NCBI RefSeq assembly: GCF_047946665.1
Contig: NZ_CP172312.1
Location: 496,001-560,000 of the forward strand
DNA length: 64,000 bases
Direction: 5' to 3'
Source of the DNA: Allohahella sp002354735
Lineage (GTDB): Bacteria; Pseudomonadota; Gammaproteobacteria; Pseudomonadales; Oleiphilaceae
This document shows positions 52,135 through 62,700 of the stretch, in pieces. Every line of letters begins with the position of its first letter. Position 1 is the first letter of the stretch. A program made the position numbers and the translations under genes. The notes under the pieces were generated by a model. It was not told the DNA's origin, made no database searches, and was given only the letters and a program-made list of their open reading frames with translations.

Positions 52135-53304
52135 ATGAATCTACATGAGTATCAGGGTAAGCAGCTGTTCGCCCAGTACGGCCTGCCCGTATCCAAGGGT
52201 TTTGCCTGCGAATCGGCTCAGGAAGCCATGTCCGCTGCCGATGAGATTGGCGGATCGAAATGGGTTGTGAAAGCGCAGGTTCATGCCGGTGGCCGTGGCA
52301 AGGCTGGCGGCGTCAAGCTGGTCAAGTCCAAGGAAGAGATACGCGAGTTCGCTGAGAAGTGGCTCGGCAAGAATCTCGTCACCTACCAGACGGACGAAAA
52401 GGGTCAGCCGGTCAACAAGATCCTGGTCGAAGCCTGCACCGATATTGCCCAGGAATATTATCTTGGCGCGGTGGTCGATCGTGGTTCACGACGCGTTGTG
52501 TTCATGGCCTCTACCGAAGGCGGCGTGGAAATCGAAAAGGTTGCTGAAGAGACACCTGAAAAGATTCTGAAGGCCGTTATCGATCCATTGGTTGGCGCGC
52601 AGCCTTATCAGGGCCGTGACCTGGCATTCCAGCTTGGTCTTGAAGGCGATCAGATCAAACAGTTCACCAAGATCTTCATGGGACTCTCCAAGTTGTTCCA
52701 TGAGTGCGATCTGGCGCTGCTCGAAGTGAACCCGCTGGTGATTACTAACGAAGGCAACCTGCATTGTCTGGATGCCAAAGTCACTGTAGACAGCAATGCG
52801 ATGTATCGTCAGGGCAAGATGCGCGACATGCACGATCCCAGTCAGGAAGATGCGCGCGAAGCGCACGCTGCCAAGTGGGAATTGAACTACGTGGCGCTCG
52901 ACGGCAACATTGGCTGCATGGTCAATGGCGCTGGTCTGGCTATGGGTACGATGGATATCGTCAAGATCCACGGCGGCGCGCCAGCAAACTTCCTGGACGT
53001 GGGCGGCGGTGCCACCAAGGAGCGCGTGACTGAAGCGTTCAAGATCATTCTCTCTGACGACAAGGTCAAGGCCGTTCTGGTCAACATCTTCGGCGGCATC
53101 GTTCGCTGCGATCTTATCGCTGACGGTATTATTGGCGCGGTCGAAGAGGTCGGCGTGAAAATTCCGGTTGTCGTGCGGTTGGAAGGCAACAACGCCGAAC
53201 TCGGTACCAAGCGACTGGCCGACAGCGGTCTCAACATTATTGCTGCAAAGAGCCTGACCGATGCCGCTGATTCAGTGGTCAAGGCTGCAGGAGGTCAAGC
53301 GTGA
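52135..53304 (+). CDS. sucC: Succinyl-CoA synthetase beta subunit
   Basis: A 389-residue ATP-grasp subunit binding nucleotide and succinate. The ATP-grasp opening MNLHEYQGKQLF is typical, as are WVVKAQVHAGGRGKAGGVK and LEVNPLVI. The C-terminal NIFGGIVRCDLIADGII lines the active site. It works with SucD to make ATP or GTP from succinyl-CoA. GGAAGAG precedes the ATG, and its stop overlaps the sucD start. Confidence 0.97.
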   Translation: MNLHEYQGKQLFAQYGLPVSKGFACESAQEAMSAADEIGGSKWVVKAQVHAGGRGKAGGVKLVKSKEEIREFAEKWLGKNLVTYQTDEKGQPVNKILVEACTDIAQEYYLGAVVDRGSRRVVFMASTEGGVEIEKVAEETPEKILKAVIDPLVGAQPYQGRDLAFQLGLEGDQIKQFTKIFMGLSKLFHECDLALLEVNPLVITNEGNLHCLDAKVTVDSNAMYRQGKMRDMHDPSQEDAREAHAAKWELNYVALDGNIGCMVNGAGLAMGTMDIVKIHGGAPANFLDVGGGATKERVTEAFKIILSDDKVKAVLVNIFGGIVRCDLIADGIIGAVEEVGVKIPVVVRLEGNNAELGTKRLADSGLNIIAAKSLTDAADSVVKAAGGQA

Positions 53305-54176
53305 GCATACTAATCAATAAAGACACGAAGGTTATCTGCCAGGGCTTCACCGGCTCACAGGGCACGTTTCACTCAAAGCAGGCGATCGAGTACGGCACCA
53401 AGATGGTTGGCGGTGTCACGCCAGGCAAGGGTGGCCAGACCCATCTCGATCTGCCAGTGTTCAACACTGTACGTGAAGCGGTAGAGCAGACTGGTGCAGA
53501 AGCTTCAGTTATCTACGTGCCTGCGCCTTTCTGCAAGGACTCTATCCTTGAAGCGGCTAACGCGGGTATCAAGCTGATAATCTGTATCACCGAAGGCGTG
53601 CCCACACTCGACATGCTCGATGCAAAGGTCAAGTGCGATGAGCTCGGCGTCAGACTGATCGGTCCGAACTGCCCGGGTGTGATTACACCAGGCCAGTGCA
53701 AGATCGGCATCATGCCTGGTCACATCCATAAGCCAGGCAAGGTCGGTATCGTGTCACGAAGCGGCACCCTGACCTACGAAGCGGTCAAGCAGACTACAGA
53801 TGCTGGCTACGGCCAGTCGACCTGTGTCGGTATTGGTGGCGATCCGATTCCGGGCAGCAACTTCATCGATATCCTCAAGCTCTTCGAACAGGATCCACAG
53901 ACCGAGGCGATCGTGATGATCGGTGAAATCGGTGGCACCGCTGAAGAAGAAGCTGCCGAGTACATCAAGCACAATGTCACCAAGCCCGTGGTATCCTATA
54001 TCGCTGGCGTTACTGCCCCTGCAGGTAAGCGAATGGGCCATGCCGGCGCCATCATCGCTGGCGGCAAGGGTACGGCGGCGGAGAAGTTTGCTGCGCTGGA
54101 AAGCGCAGGCGTGACTACGGTCAAGTCACTTGCCGATATCGGTAAGGGTCTGGCAAAAGCCACAGGCTGGAGCTGA
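53301..54176 (+). CDS. sucD: Succinyl-CoA synthetase alpha subunit
   Basis: A 291-residue CoA-binding subunit. It starts with GTG overlapping the sucC TGA (GTGA), which is translational coupling. The CoA-binding fold has VICQGFTGSQGTFHS. His247 in GHAGAIIAGGKGTA is the phosphorylated histidine (E. coli His246). It is the last gene of the sdh-suc cluster and is followed by a strong terminator. Confidence 0.97.
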   Translation: MSILINKDTKVICQGFTGSQGTFHSKQAIEYGTKMVGGVTPGKGGQTHLDLPVFNTVREAVEQTGAEASVIYVPAPFCKDSILEAANAGIKLIICITEGVPTLDMLDAKVKCDELGVRLIGPNCPGVITPGQCKIGIMPGHIHKPGKVGIVSRSGTLTYEAVKQTTDAGYGQSTCVGIGGDPIPGSNFIDILKLFEQDPQTEAIVMIGEIGGTAEEEAAEYIKHNVTKPVVSYIAGVTAPAGKRMGHAGAIIAGGKGTAAEKFAALESAGVTTVKSLADIGKGLAKATGWS

Positions 54177-54225
54177 AACGGCTCGGACTGCTGCTAACAG
54201 TGGTCTGAACTGAACGAAGCACACA

Positions 54226-54268
54226 AAAAAACGGCGTGTAAGCACAGGATGTTTGCACGCCTTTTTTT
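54226..54268 (+). terminator. Rho-independent terminator after sucD
   Basis: GGCGTG (54233-54238) pairs with CACGCC (54256-54261), and G-U pairs extend the stem inward. An A run precedes and seven T residues follow. It ends the TCA operon and lies just before trpS. Confidence 0.85.
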
Positions 54269-54312
54269 ATTGTTGCAGGATATCGTCTTTCCATGATCAG
54301 ACAGGTTTACAA

Positions 54313-55527
54313 GTGAGTTCGGTAGATTCGCAAAATCGCATCCTTTCGGGCATGCGCTCCACAGGCAAGTTGCACCTCGGTCACTATCATGGGGTTCTCA
54401 AGAACTGGGTAAAACTGCAGCACGAGTATGAATGCTTTTTCTTCGCTGCAGACTGGCATGCACTGACGACTCATTATGAATCCCCCTGGGGTATTCAGGG
54501 TGCAGTTTGGGACATGATTGTCGACTGGCTCGCTGCTGGCGTGGATCCAGGTTCGGCCACAATGTTCATCCAATCGAAAGTGCCAGAACATGCTGAATTG
54601 CATCTCCTGCTGTCGATGATCACGCCGCTTGGCTGGTTGGAACGTGTACCGACCTATAAGGATCAACAGGAAGCGCTGAAGGAAAAGGATCTGGCGACCT
54701 ACGGATTCCTGGGCTATCCGCTGCTGCAAAGTGCGGACATTCTCATTTATCGTGCGGGGCAGGTGCCAGTCGGCGCCGACCAGGTCTCGCATATCGAACT
54801 GACCCGCGAGCTCGCACGTCGCTTCAATCATATCTACGGTCGTGAGCCCGATTTCGAAGCTCAGGCCGAGGCCGCCATCAAGAAGATGGGCAAGAAAACG
54901 GCCAAGCTTTACGTCAACCTGCGTAAGAAATACACAGAGCAGGGCGAGGATCTTGCGCTGGAGACAGCGCGAGCGCTGGTCCGGGATCAGCAGAATATTT
55001 CGCTGAGTGACCGCGATCGGCTGCTGGGCTATCTTGAAGGCGGCGGCAAGGTCATCCTGCCTGAGCCTCAGGCGCTTTTGACACCCGACTCGAAAATGCC
55101 CGGCCTGGACGGCCGCAAGATGTCGAAGTCCTACGGCAACTTCATCAGCCTCCGTGAAGACCCTGAAGAAGTCGCGTTGAAGATCAAGACGATGCAGACC
55201 GATCCGCAGCGGGTCAGACGCACCGATCCTGGTGATCCTGAGAAGTGTCCGGTCTGGCAGTTACACCAGGTCTATTCGCCCGATTCAACCAAGGCCTGGG
55301 TCTGGGAAGGCTGTACAACAGCTGGCATAGGCTGCATTGAATGCAAGAAGCCAGTAGCCGAAGCGGTCATCGATGAGCAGCAGCCAATGCGTGAACGGGC
55401 CAAGCGTTTCGAGAAGGATCCGCGTCTGGTTCGGAGCATTATTGCCGATGGTAACGACAGAGCACGTGATGCCGCCAAACAGACTCTGGAAGAAGTGAGG
55501 CAGGTCATGGGCCTGAGCTACGACTGA
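54313..55527 (+). CDS. trpS: Tryptophanyl-tRNA synthetase
   Basis: A 404-residue class I synthetase. The frame opens at 54253, inside the terminator of sucD, so the GTG at 54313 is taken as the start, giving VSSVDSQNRILSGMRSTGKLHLGHYHG. The HIGH-type motif is LHLGH and the KMSKS motif is DGRKMSKSYGN. The sequence VLKNWVKLQHEYECFFFAADWHALTTHY is typical of the Pseudomonas-type TrpS. The initiation codon is the least certain part. Confidence 0.93.
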   Translation: MSSVDSQNRILSGMRSTGKLHLGHYHGVLKNWVKLQHEYECFFFAADWHALTTHYESPWGIQGAVWDMIVDWLAAGVDPGSATMFIQSKVPEHAELHLLLSMITPLGWLERVPTYKDQQEALKEKDLATYGFLGYPLLQSADILIYRAGQVPVGADQVSHIELTRELARRFNHIYGREPDFEAQAEAAIKKMGKKTAKLYVNLRKKYTEQGEDLALETARALVRDQQNISLSDRDRLLGYLEGGGKVILPEPQALLTPDSKMPGLDGRKMSKSYGNFISLREDPEEVALKIKTMQTDPQRVRRTDPGDPEKCPVWQLHQVYSPDSTKAWVWEGCTTAGIGCIECKKPVAEAVIDEQQPMRERAKRFEKDPRLVRSIIADGNDRARDAAKQTLEEVRQVMGLSYD

Positions 55528-55568
55528 GCGATACAGCGTCGGGCCAACAGGCCCTGCCACTGGGAATC

Positions 55569-56360
55569 GTGGATGGAGAGCCCTATCTCGACACGCCCCA
55601 GGATCTGTATATACCGCCTGATGCGCTTGAGATTTTCCTCGACCAGTTCGAAGGTCCCCTGGATCTGCTGCTGTACCTGATTCGAAAGCAGAACGTCGAT
55701 ATACTGAATATAAACCTGACGCATATCACCCGTCAGTACATGCAGTATATCGAGGCCATGCAGGGGCTGCGTTTCGAGCTCGCTGCCGATTATCTTGTCA
55801 TGGCGGCTATGCTGGCGGAGATCAAGAGCCGTTCGCTGCTGCCACGTCGCCAGGAGGTTGAGGCCGAAGAGGACGACCCGCGGGCCCAGTTGCTACGCCG
55901 GCTGCAGATTTATGAGCAGTTCAAGAATGCGGCTGACAATATGGATCAGCTGCCGCGTCTCGACAGGGATTTTCTGGTGGCATCTGCAGAAACGCCGGTT
56001 TTCAACCTGCATCGGCCACTGCCCGAAGTGGAGCTTGATGATCTGCTCGCGGCACTGCGCACCGTCTTGCACCGTTCGAGCCTGTTCGAGCATCATCAGA
56101 TCAAGCCTGAGAAACTGTCAACACGGTCGCGCATGGCCAGCATTCTCGACCTGATCCAGACCCGTCGCGAAGCCGGAGCTAACAGCTTTATCGCCTTTTC
56201 GGAACTATTCACTCCCGAAGAGGGGCGTGCGGGTGTAATTGTGAGTTTTGTAGCCGTTCTAGAACTTGTGAAAAGCCATATGATCAAGCTTACCCAGAAT
56301 GAAGCCTTTGGGCAGGTCTATGTCAGCGCCATCAGCGAGTCCGCAGCCGATGACGCTTGA
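55569..56360 (+). CDS. scpA: Segregation and condensation protein A
   Basis: A 263-residue kleisin that bridges the Smc heads. The family core LDQFEGPLDLLLYLIRKQNVDILNIN is followed by ITRQYMQYIEAMQGLRFELAADYLVMAAMLAEIKSRSLLP. A C-terminal winged helix (VIVSFVAVLELVKSHMI) closes it. The start is a GTG at 55569, 41 bases after trpS, with only a weak ribosome binding site. It forms the Smc-ScpAB complex together with scpB (next) and smc (3.4 kb further along). Confidence 0.93.
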   Translation: MDGEPYLDTPQDLYIPPDALEIFLDQFEGPLDLLLYLIRKQNVDILNINLTHITRQYMQYIEAMQGLRFELAADYLVMAAMLAEIKSRSLLPRRQEVEAEEDDPRAQLLRRLQIYEQFKNAADNMDQLPRLDRDFLVASAETPVFNLHRPLPEVELDDLLAALRTVLHRSSLFEHHQIKPEKLSTRSRMASILDLIQTRREAGANSFIAFSELFTPEEGRAGVIVSFVAVLELVKSHMIKLTQNEAFGQVYVSAISESAADDA

Positions 56361-56931
56361 ATACATTGTCGAGGCCTTGCTCTTTGCGGCCGAAAAGCCG
56401 CTGTCGATTGCTCAGCTACTTGAGTTGGTCAATTCGCGCGATCTTAATGCTGACGCCCTCCAGGTGCAGTCCGCGCTGAATACCTTGAGCGAACGTTATG
56501 CGGGGCGGGGTGTCGAATTGCAGCAGCTCGCTAGTGGTTATCGCTTTCAAACCAGCGTCGCTGCAAGTCACTGGGTGGCGGCACTTTTTGACGAGCGGCC
56601 ACCAAGATACTCCAGAGCGTTACTCGAGACGCTCGCGATCATTGCCTATAGGCAACCCGTAACGCGAGGTGAAATCGAAGATATTCGCGGGGTGGCGGTG
56701 AACTCCTCTATCGTGAAAACACTTCAGGAACGGGAGTGGATCAAGATTATCGGACACAAGGAAGTGCCTGGTCGTCCGGCCCTGCTTGGCACCACCAGAC
56801 AGTTCCTTGATTACTTTAACCTGCAGAGCCTCGAGCAGTTGCCGACAATTGCCGATATAGGCGAAACCTCAGACGGCTTGGTTGATAGCCTGACGGATGC
56901 ATTGAAACAAGACCCTGGAGTTGTCCATTGA
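56350..56931 (+). CDS. scpB: Segregation and condensation protein B
   Basis: A 193-residue winged-helix protein that dimerises and binds ScpA. Start chosen at the ATG 56350, which overlaps the scpA stop by 11 bases and gives MTLEYIVEALLFAAEKPLS, the usual N-terminus; ATG 56320 is possible. ALLETLAIIAYRQPVTRGEIEDIRGV and GHKEVPGRPALLGTT are hallmark segments. It ends in a short acidic tail. Confidence 0.93.
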   Translation: MTLEYIVEALLFAAEKPLSIAQLLELVNSRDLNADALQVQSALNTLSERYAGRGVELQQLASGYRFQTSVAASHWVAALFDERPPRYSRALLETLAIIAYRQPVTRGEIEDIRGVAVNSSIVKTLQEREWIKIIGHKEVPGRPALLGTTRQFLDYFNLQSLEQLPTIADIGETSDGLVDSLTDALKQDPGVVH

Positions 56932-57851
56932 GTTCTACCAGTTCGTCCAATACAACAGCTACCGAAAAGCTGCAGAAAGTGCTTGCAGCAGCAGGTGTTG
57001 CCTCACGTCGCCAGGCAGAAGTCCTGATTTCCGAGGGGAGAGTCAAGGTTAACCAGCAGGTGGCCGGCCTTGGCGATCGAGTTGGTCCAGATGATGTCAT
57101 CCGTCTCGATGGCCACGTCGTCAACAGGGTGGCGAAAGCTGATGAAGCCAGTGTGCAGGTGCTCGTCCTGAATAAACCCGAAGGGCTCATCTGCTCGCGT
57201 AACGATCCTGAGGGTCGGCCTACGGTTTTCGATAAGTTACCGCGCCCTGCAAGCGGCCGCTGGATAGCGGTTGGTCGCCTCGATATCAACACTTCCGGTC
57301 TTTTATTGCTGACCACTGATGGTGAGCTGGCCAATCGTCTGATGCACCCCTCATACGAGATCGAGCGCGCTTATCTGGTCCGTGTGAACGGTCGGGTGAA
57401 TGATGCCATGATCACCGCTTTGCAGACTGGAGTAGAGCTCGAGGATGGCCCGGCCAAATTCGACAGCATTCAGGTCAACCCCAGCGATTCGAGTAACCAA
57501 TGGTTCATGGTTAGCCTCAAAGAGGGCAGGAATCGCGAGGTGAGACGTCTTTGGGAGTCGCAGGGGGTGATTGTGAGCCGTCTGAAGCGGGTCAGCTATG
57601 GCACCCTGTCACTCCCTTCCAGGCTGCGTTCAGGGCAATGGGATTTTCTGGGTCAGAAGGAAGTAAGCGCACTGTATAAGGCGGTGTCACTGGAGCCAAA
57701 ACCGGTGACCGTACTCGCCCCCAAAGTGCAGGAGCGGGTGGACCGTGCGCAGAGAAAATCTGCAATCAAGGCGCCAGAAAAACGTTCGAAGACGGCGAGA
57801 GAGCGAGCGCCGAGAAAGAGCTATCGCGCCGATGACGGGCGTCACCGATAG
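56928..57851 (+). CDS. rluB: 23S rRNA pseudouridine synthase RluB
   Basis: A 307-residue enzyme of the RsuA/RluB family. An S4 RNA-binding domain covers residues 13-60 (KLQKVLAAAGVASRRQAEVLI). The catalytic Asp119 is in GRLDINTSGLLLLTTDG. The last 45 residues are Lys/Arg-rich, as in RluB tails. The start is a TTG overlapping the scpB TGA (TTGA), with GGAG 7 bases upstream. Position after scpB favours RluB, which makes pseudouridine 2605 in E. coli. Confidence 0.88.
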   Translation: MSSTSSSNTTATEKLQKVLAAAGVASRRQAEVLISEGRVKVNQQVAGLGDRVGPDDVIRLDGHVVNRVAKADEASVQVLVLNKPEGLICSRNDPEGRPTVFDKLPRPASGRWIAVGRLDINTSGLLLLTTDGELANRLMHPSYEIERAYLVRVNGRVNDAMITALQTGVELEDGPAKFDSIQVNPSDSSNQWFMVSLKEGRNREVRRLWESQGVIVSRLKRVSYGTLSLPSRLRSGQWDFLGQKEVSALYKAVSLEPKPVTVLAPKVQERVDRAQRKSAIKAPEKRSKTARERAPRKSYRADDGRHR

Positions 57852-57866
57852 AGCCCGTCCTGCACA

Positions 57867-58751
57867 TCAGCCCATTTCGACCATAACCTTGTTACGGCCA
57901 GAATGCTTCGCTTTGTATAGTGCCTGATCGGCGCGCGCCAGCAGATCTGAGCGAGTGTCTTCAGGTCGATACGACGAGACCCCGAAGCTGGCGGTGCAGG
58001 GAATGACTACGCTGTTGAATGAAAAGCGGTGCGACTCGATTTTCAGACGCAGTCGTTCAGCAATAATGGAGGCCCCCTCGGCATCGGTTTTAGGCAGGAT
58101 GATACCGAATTCTTCGCCGCCGAAACGGAAGGGGAAGTCAGACTCCCGACAGACCTCCTGCATGATGACAGCGGTCTGTTTGAGCACTGCATCACCTGCC
58201 ATATGGCCGAAGGTATCGTTCACCATCTTGAAGAAGTCCAGATCGAGCATGATGACCGACATAGGCTCCGAGTGTCTGAAGCCCAAGGCGATCTCACGTT
58301 GAAGCTGTCCATCCATCGCCATCTTATTGGCGATTCCGGTAAGGGGGTCGCGCATGGCCAGGTCGAGAGCGGCCTGATATCTGATGGCGTTGCGGAGCGG
58401 ATAGATCAAGGTTGAGAGCATGCTTTCGAAATCACTCAGCTCTTCGGTATTCATTTTGCTGGAACGGAAAATCGTGAGCTCACCAAGATGCTGGCCTTCC
58501 AGTTTCAGACCGTAACTCGCCGAATGACGTGCTTTTTCGTTGCGAGCCAGCGTAGTGTTGCGACCTTGATAACTGTATTTCATCCGGCCGACGCCGAGCC
58601 AGTCGGCAGCTTCAGTAAAGAATATATTGAGTAGTTCGCCGAGATCGAGAGAGGTCTGCAGTTTCCTGACCAGAGATTGGTTAAGACGATCGAGCTTGAG
58701 GGATCTAGGCTCGCGACTGCTTGCAAGTGTGATGATATTCTTCTCAACCAT
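57867..58751 (-). CDS. Diguanylate cyclase (GGDEF) with N-terminal sensor-like domain
   Basis: A 294-residue cytoplasmic protein. The frame opens at a TTG (58811), but the ATG at 58751 is preferred. The N-terminal 120 residues (NQSLVRKLQTSLDLGELLNIFF, then LGELTIFRSS) look like a small GAF-like sensor. The GGDEF domain has GGEEF at 211-215 (active form) and an RxxD inhibitory site RESD at 202-205, exactly five residues upstream. So both c-di-GMP synthesis and product inhibition are expected. It converges on rluB with a 15-base gap. Confidence 0.9.
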   Translation of the reverse strand: MVEKNIITLASSREPRSLKLDRLNQSLVRKLQTSLDLGELLNIFFTEAADWLGVGRMKYSYQGRNTTLARNEKARHSASYGLKLEGQHLGELTIFRSSKMNTEELSDFESMLSTLIYPLRNAIRYQAALDLAMRDPLTGIANKMAMDGQLQREIALGFRHSEPMSVIMLDLDFFKMVNDTFGHMAGDAVLKQTAVIMQEVCRESDFPFRFGGEEFGIILPKTDAEGASIIAERLRLKIESHRFSFNSVVIPCTASFGVSSYRPEDTRSDLLARADQALYKAKHSGRNKVMVEMG

Positions 58752-59024
58752 GATGGTTCTCGCGTTCTCTGGTGGCAAAACAACTTGATTCGTTGCCGAT
58801 CTGCTGTACAAGAAGCGTATTTCGTGCCACTTTCAAAAAGGCTATTTAAAATAACGGCTTGACGTCTCTGTTACGAAAATTAATTGAGGAGTCAAGTAAA
58901 TTCATCTGCGCTGCGTCAAAAATTTGCCGCACAGCCGGCAGTCGCTCTGTTACTGGCCAGCGGGCACTTTCAAGTGTTCGGCCTTGTGATATAGTGGCAT
59001 GCAATTTTTCAATCGGAACCATCA

Positions 59025-59738
59025 ATGAGATTTCAGGCCGCAGAAAGCCTGGCCGAGCAGATCGCCCAGTACATCGGACAACAAATCATCACCGGCGCGC
59101 TTGCGCCGAAACAGCGTGTGCAGGAACTAAAGGTCGCCGCCGAACTCAACGTCAGCCGCGGTTCCGTGCGTGAGGCGCTCCTGCTTCTTGAGCGGCGGCA
59201 CCTGGTGAATATTTTTGCCCGTCGTGGTGCTGTGGTGGCTGATCTCACCGTTAGCGATGCCGAGTCCCTGTACGACATGTACGCCTCGCTGCTCGCTACC
59301 ATGGCAAAGCTGGCGGCGCGAAACTGGCAGGATGGCGAGCTGGCACCAATCGAAGCTCATCTTCGTCACCTCGAGCGTCTCTCCAGCCAACCTGAAATCA
59401 ATGCTGAGCAATTGGTTGAAGAAGGCTTCGGACTCATGGATCTGTGCATCCCGATTGCCGACAATCCTTTTCTGACTGAAACACTGCAGAATTTTCGCTT
59501 CGCTGTGAGTCGGATGTATTTCCTGGCCACCCAGGGAAATCCGCAGGAGTTTCGACATTCTGTGAGCTTTTTTTCCGGTGTGATTGATGCTGTGCGTCAG
59601 CGTGATTCCGAGACCATAGATAAACTCGTCAATGCCTTCGCGCAGCATCAGAAGCAACTGCTCACCTCCTTTCTAGAAACCTCAGAGTCCACTGGCAGCC
59701 GCAGCGCCTTCAGTTCTCGTCCAGTTTCATCGGTCTGA
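59025..59738 (+). CDS. GntR-family regulator with FCD domain
   Basis: A 237-residue transcription factor. The winged-helix GntR DNA-binding domain covers residues 5-72 (LKVAAELNVSRGSVREALLLLERRHLVNIF). The FCD domain covers about 80-215. The usual FCD histidines are not obvious: the segment normally reading like FHxxL is LMDLCIPIADNPFL, and the later helix has RHSVSFFSGVIDAV. It may therefore lack metal binding. The Ser/Arg-rich tail is variable. It ends 9 bases before smc, an arrangement also found in Pseudomonas. Confidence 0.87.
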   Translation: MRFQAAESLAEQIAQYIGQQIITGALAPKQRVQELKVAAELNVSRGSVREALLLLERRHLVNIFARRGAVVADLTVSDAESLYDMYASLLATMAKLAARNWQDGELAPIEAHLRHLERLSSQPEINAEQLVEEGFGLMDLCIPIADNPFLTETLQNFRFAVSRMYFLATQGNPQEFRHSVSFFSGVIDAVRQRDSETIDKLVNAFAQHQKQLLTSFLETSESTGSRSAFSSRPVSSV

Positions 59739-59747
59739 TCCGACGGC

Positions 59748-62700
59748 ATGCGGCTCAAGTCCATCAAGCTGGCTGGTTTCAAGTCATTCGTCGATCCGAC
59801 TACGGTACGCTTCCCTGGCAACATGAGCGCGATCGTCGGGCCCAATGGCTGTGGCAAGTCGAACATCATTGATGCCGTTCGTTGGGTCATGGGCGAAAGC
59901 TCGGCCAAGCATCTGCGTGGTGAGTCGATGGCTGACGTCATCTTCAATGGGTCCACTGCGCGCAAGCCTGTGTCGCAAGCGTCCATAGAGCTCATCTTCG
60001 ACAACTGCCTGGGCCGCGTTACAGGGGCGTTCGCACAGTATGACGAGCTCGCTGTGCGGCGCATGGTGACCAGGGATGGGGTCTCGGCCTATTACATTAA
60101 CGGCCAGAAGACCCGCAAACGGGACCTCACAGATCTTTTCCTGGGTACCGGCCTTGGGCCGCGCAGTTATGCCATCATCGAGCAGGGCATGATCAGTCGC
60201 CTGGTGGAATCCAAGCCGGAAGATCTTCGCGTGTTCGTCGAAGAAGCCGCTGGTATTTCGAAGTACAAGGAGCGGCGGAAGGATACCGAAAGCCGGATTC
60301 ATCGCACCCGAGAGAATCTCGAACGTCTGCAGGATGTCAGGGATGAGCTTGGTAAACAGTTGCAGTCTCTGCAACGGCAGGCTCGAAACGCAGCCCGCTA
60401 TCTCGAATACAAGGCAAGTGCCAAACAGGCTGAAGCCAGACTGGCAGCCATACGTTGGCAGCAGCACCAGGCTCGAGCGGAGCAGCTATCAGCTTCAGTA
60501 GAGGCCTATAACGATAAGATCAAGGATCGACTCCTCGGCCGCCAGGCTAGCGAAGCCGGTCTGAGTGCGAGGCGTGAGCGCCTTTCTGCCTTGCACCAGG
60601 CTATCGATGCAGGGCAGGCCGCTTTCTACGGGGCGAGTGGGGAAGTCGCAGAATGTGAGCAGGCACTCAATAGCCGCACCCGCGAACGCAGCACCTTGCA
60701 AAGAGAGCGCGAAACGCTGGAGTCGGAACTGGCTGCACTTGGTGAAGAAACCGAACGCGAACACGCTCAGCTCGAACAGCTTCTCGAGGAACAGGAAGCC
60801 ATAGTCGAGGCCATCGAAGTGCTTGCTGAAACAGTTCACGAGGCCAGTGCAGAGCGACAGACGCATTCCCAGTCACTCAGAAGCAGTCAATACAAACTGA
60901 CGGAGCTGCAGACGAAGCGGCGCGAGTTACAGCGTGAGGCCGAATTAAAGCAGTCGCTGCAGCAGCAATCGGAACGCCTGCTCGCGCAACTGGACGATCA
61001 GCTCGAACAGGCGCGAATTGCATTGCAGCAGGACAATGACGACCAGGGTGATGAGCGGGCGCTGGTGCTGCGTGGCCAGCTGGCTGCAGCACAGGCTCGG
61101 ATTGAGGAAGTCGAGCAGTCACTGGAAGACAACGAGGCGCAGATCGCGGCTCTGCGGACCCAGCTCGAAGTCGTGAGGCGCGAAGGACAGGCTCAGCAGC
61201 AGAAGCAGCAAGCCGCTGAAACCGAAATCCGCATGCTGGAACAGTTGGAGAAGGATGCGCTGCGGCGGCAGTCCGGCTCCATCCGAGACTGGATCGAAAA
61301 AGCTGAGAAAGCTGGGCTCACGCTGACACCACTGCGCCAGCTGGTCAAAGCTGACCCTGCCTGGGAGCACTGTGTGGAGGCGCTGCTGCAACAACGCCTC
61401 AGCGGCTACCAGATCGACGCGCATGACGCGCTTCAATCGATTGAGCCAGCCTTGTTCGCCAATCTGCCAGCTGGTCTTGTGCTGACGACGGCCAGAACGG
61501 CATCGCAGATTCTCGCAGATCGCCCAGCCTCAGCTTTCGAGCTCCAGGCACCCGCGGGCGTGCTCGACTGGCTGCAGGGCGCAAAGCCTGCGTCAGGTCT
61601 GAATTCAGCATTAGCGGATGCCGCCAGTCTGGGGGCGGGGGAGTACTTCTGTACCGTGGACGGGGTCACAATCGGTCGTGACTGGATCTGTGCCGATACA
61701 GTCGGCGCCGGCGCGGCCGCTGGCAGTGGCAAAGCGGCATCAGACAGCCTGCATGGTGCACTGGGGCGACAGCGCCGTCTGGCCAGTCTGCTGCTCGAAG
61801 TTGAAGCTGGGCAGATGGGGCGAGACACCGCCGAGAACGCGTTTAAGTCGCTGCAGTCGGAGCTGGACCGGCTTGAAGGTTCGCAGCGTGAACTCAATCA
61901 GGTTCTGCGTGAAACTGCCCAGGAAGAAAGCCGCCTGAAAACATCACAGGGTGCGCTCGAGGAAAGCCGCAAGAAAGCCGAGGCCGCTCGAGAACGGGCT
62001 CGTCAGCAGATTGAATCGATTCAGGAGAAGCAGGCTCGGGAAGAGGCGCATCGGCAAACCTGCAAGGTCGCCTGGAGTGACGCATTGCAGTCACTGGACA
62101 CAGTCATCCCCGAGCTGGAGGCGCTGCAGGCAGAAGTGGCCACCTTGCAGCAGGCGCATGACGATGCTGCTGGCGACGTTCGCCAGCAGGAAATCCGTTT
62201 GCAGGAACTGAGACTCGCACAGGAGGGTCTCAAGGGTCGTATCGGCGGGCTACAAAGCAGTCTGGCCAAGAGTCAGCAGGCACAGGCCAGGGGGCAGGCA
62301 CAGCTTGCCCAGATGACCCAGACCCTGGAAAAGGCCCTGCACAGCATCCCAGAACTCGAAGCTGCACTGCCTGGACTGCTCGATGTACGCAACAAGCAGG
62401 AGCAGGAACTGGCCAAGTTGCGGGCCACACTCAACGAACTTGAAAGCGAGATTCGTGAGGAGAATACCCGCTACGGCTCGCTGGACGAGGAACTTCAGGG
62501 TCTGCGCAGCGAGCAGGAAAAGCAGCGCCTGGAGCTGGTATCGCTTCAGCACGGCATGCAGACCCAGATCGACGTACTCGACAGGCTGGAGGAGAGTCTC
62601 GGCACTCAGCTTGAGCTGCTGGCGAACGATGAACTCGAAACCAGCGATCAGGCCGGCCTGGAGCAGTCGCTGATCGGTGAGCTGCGCCAGACCGAAGAGC

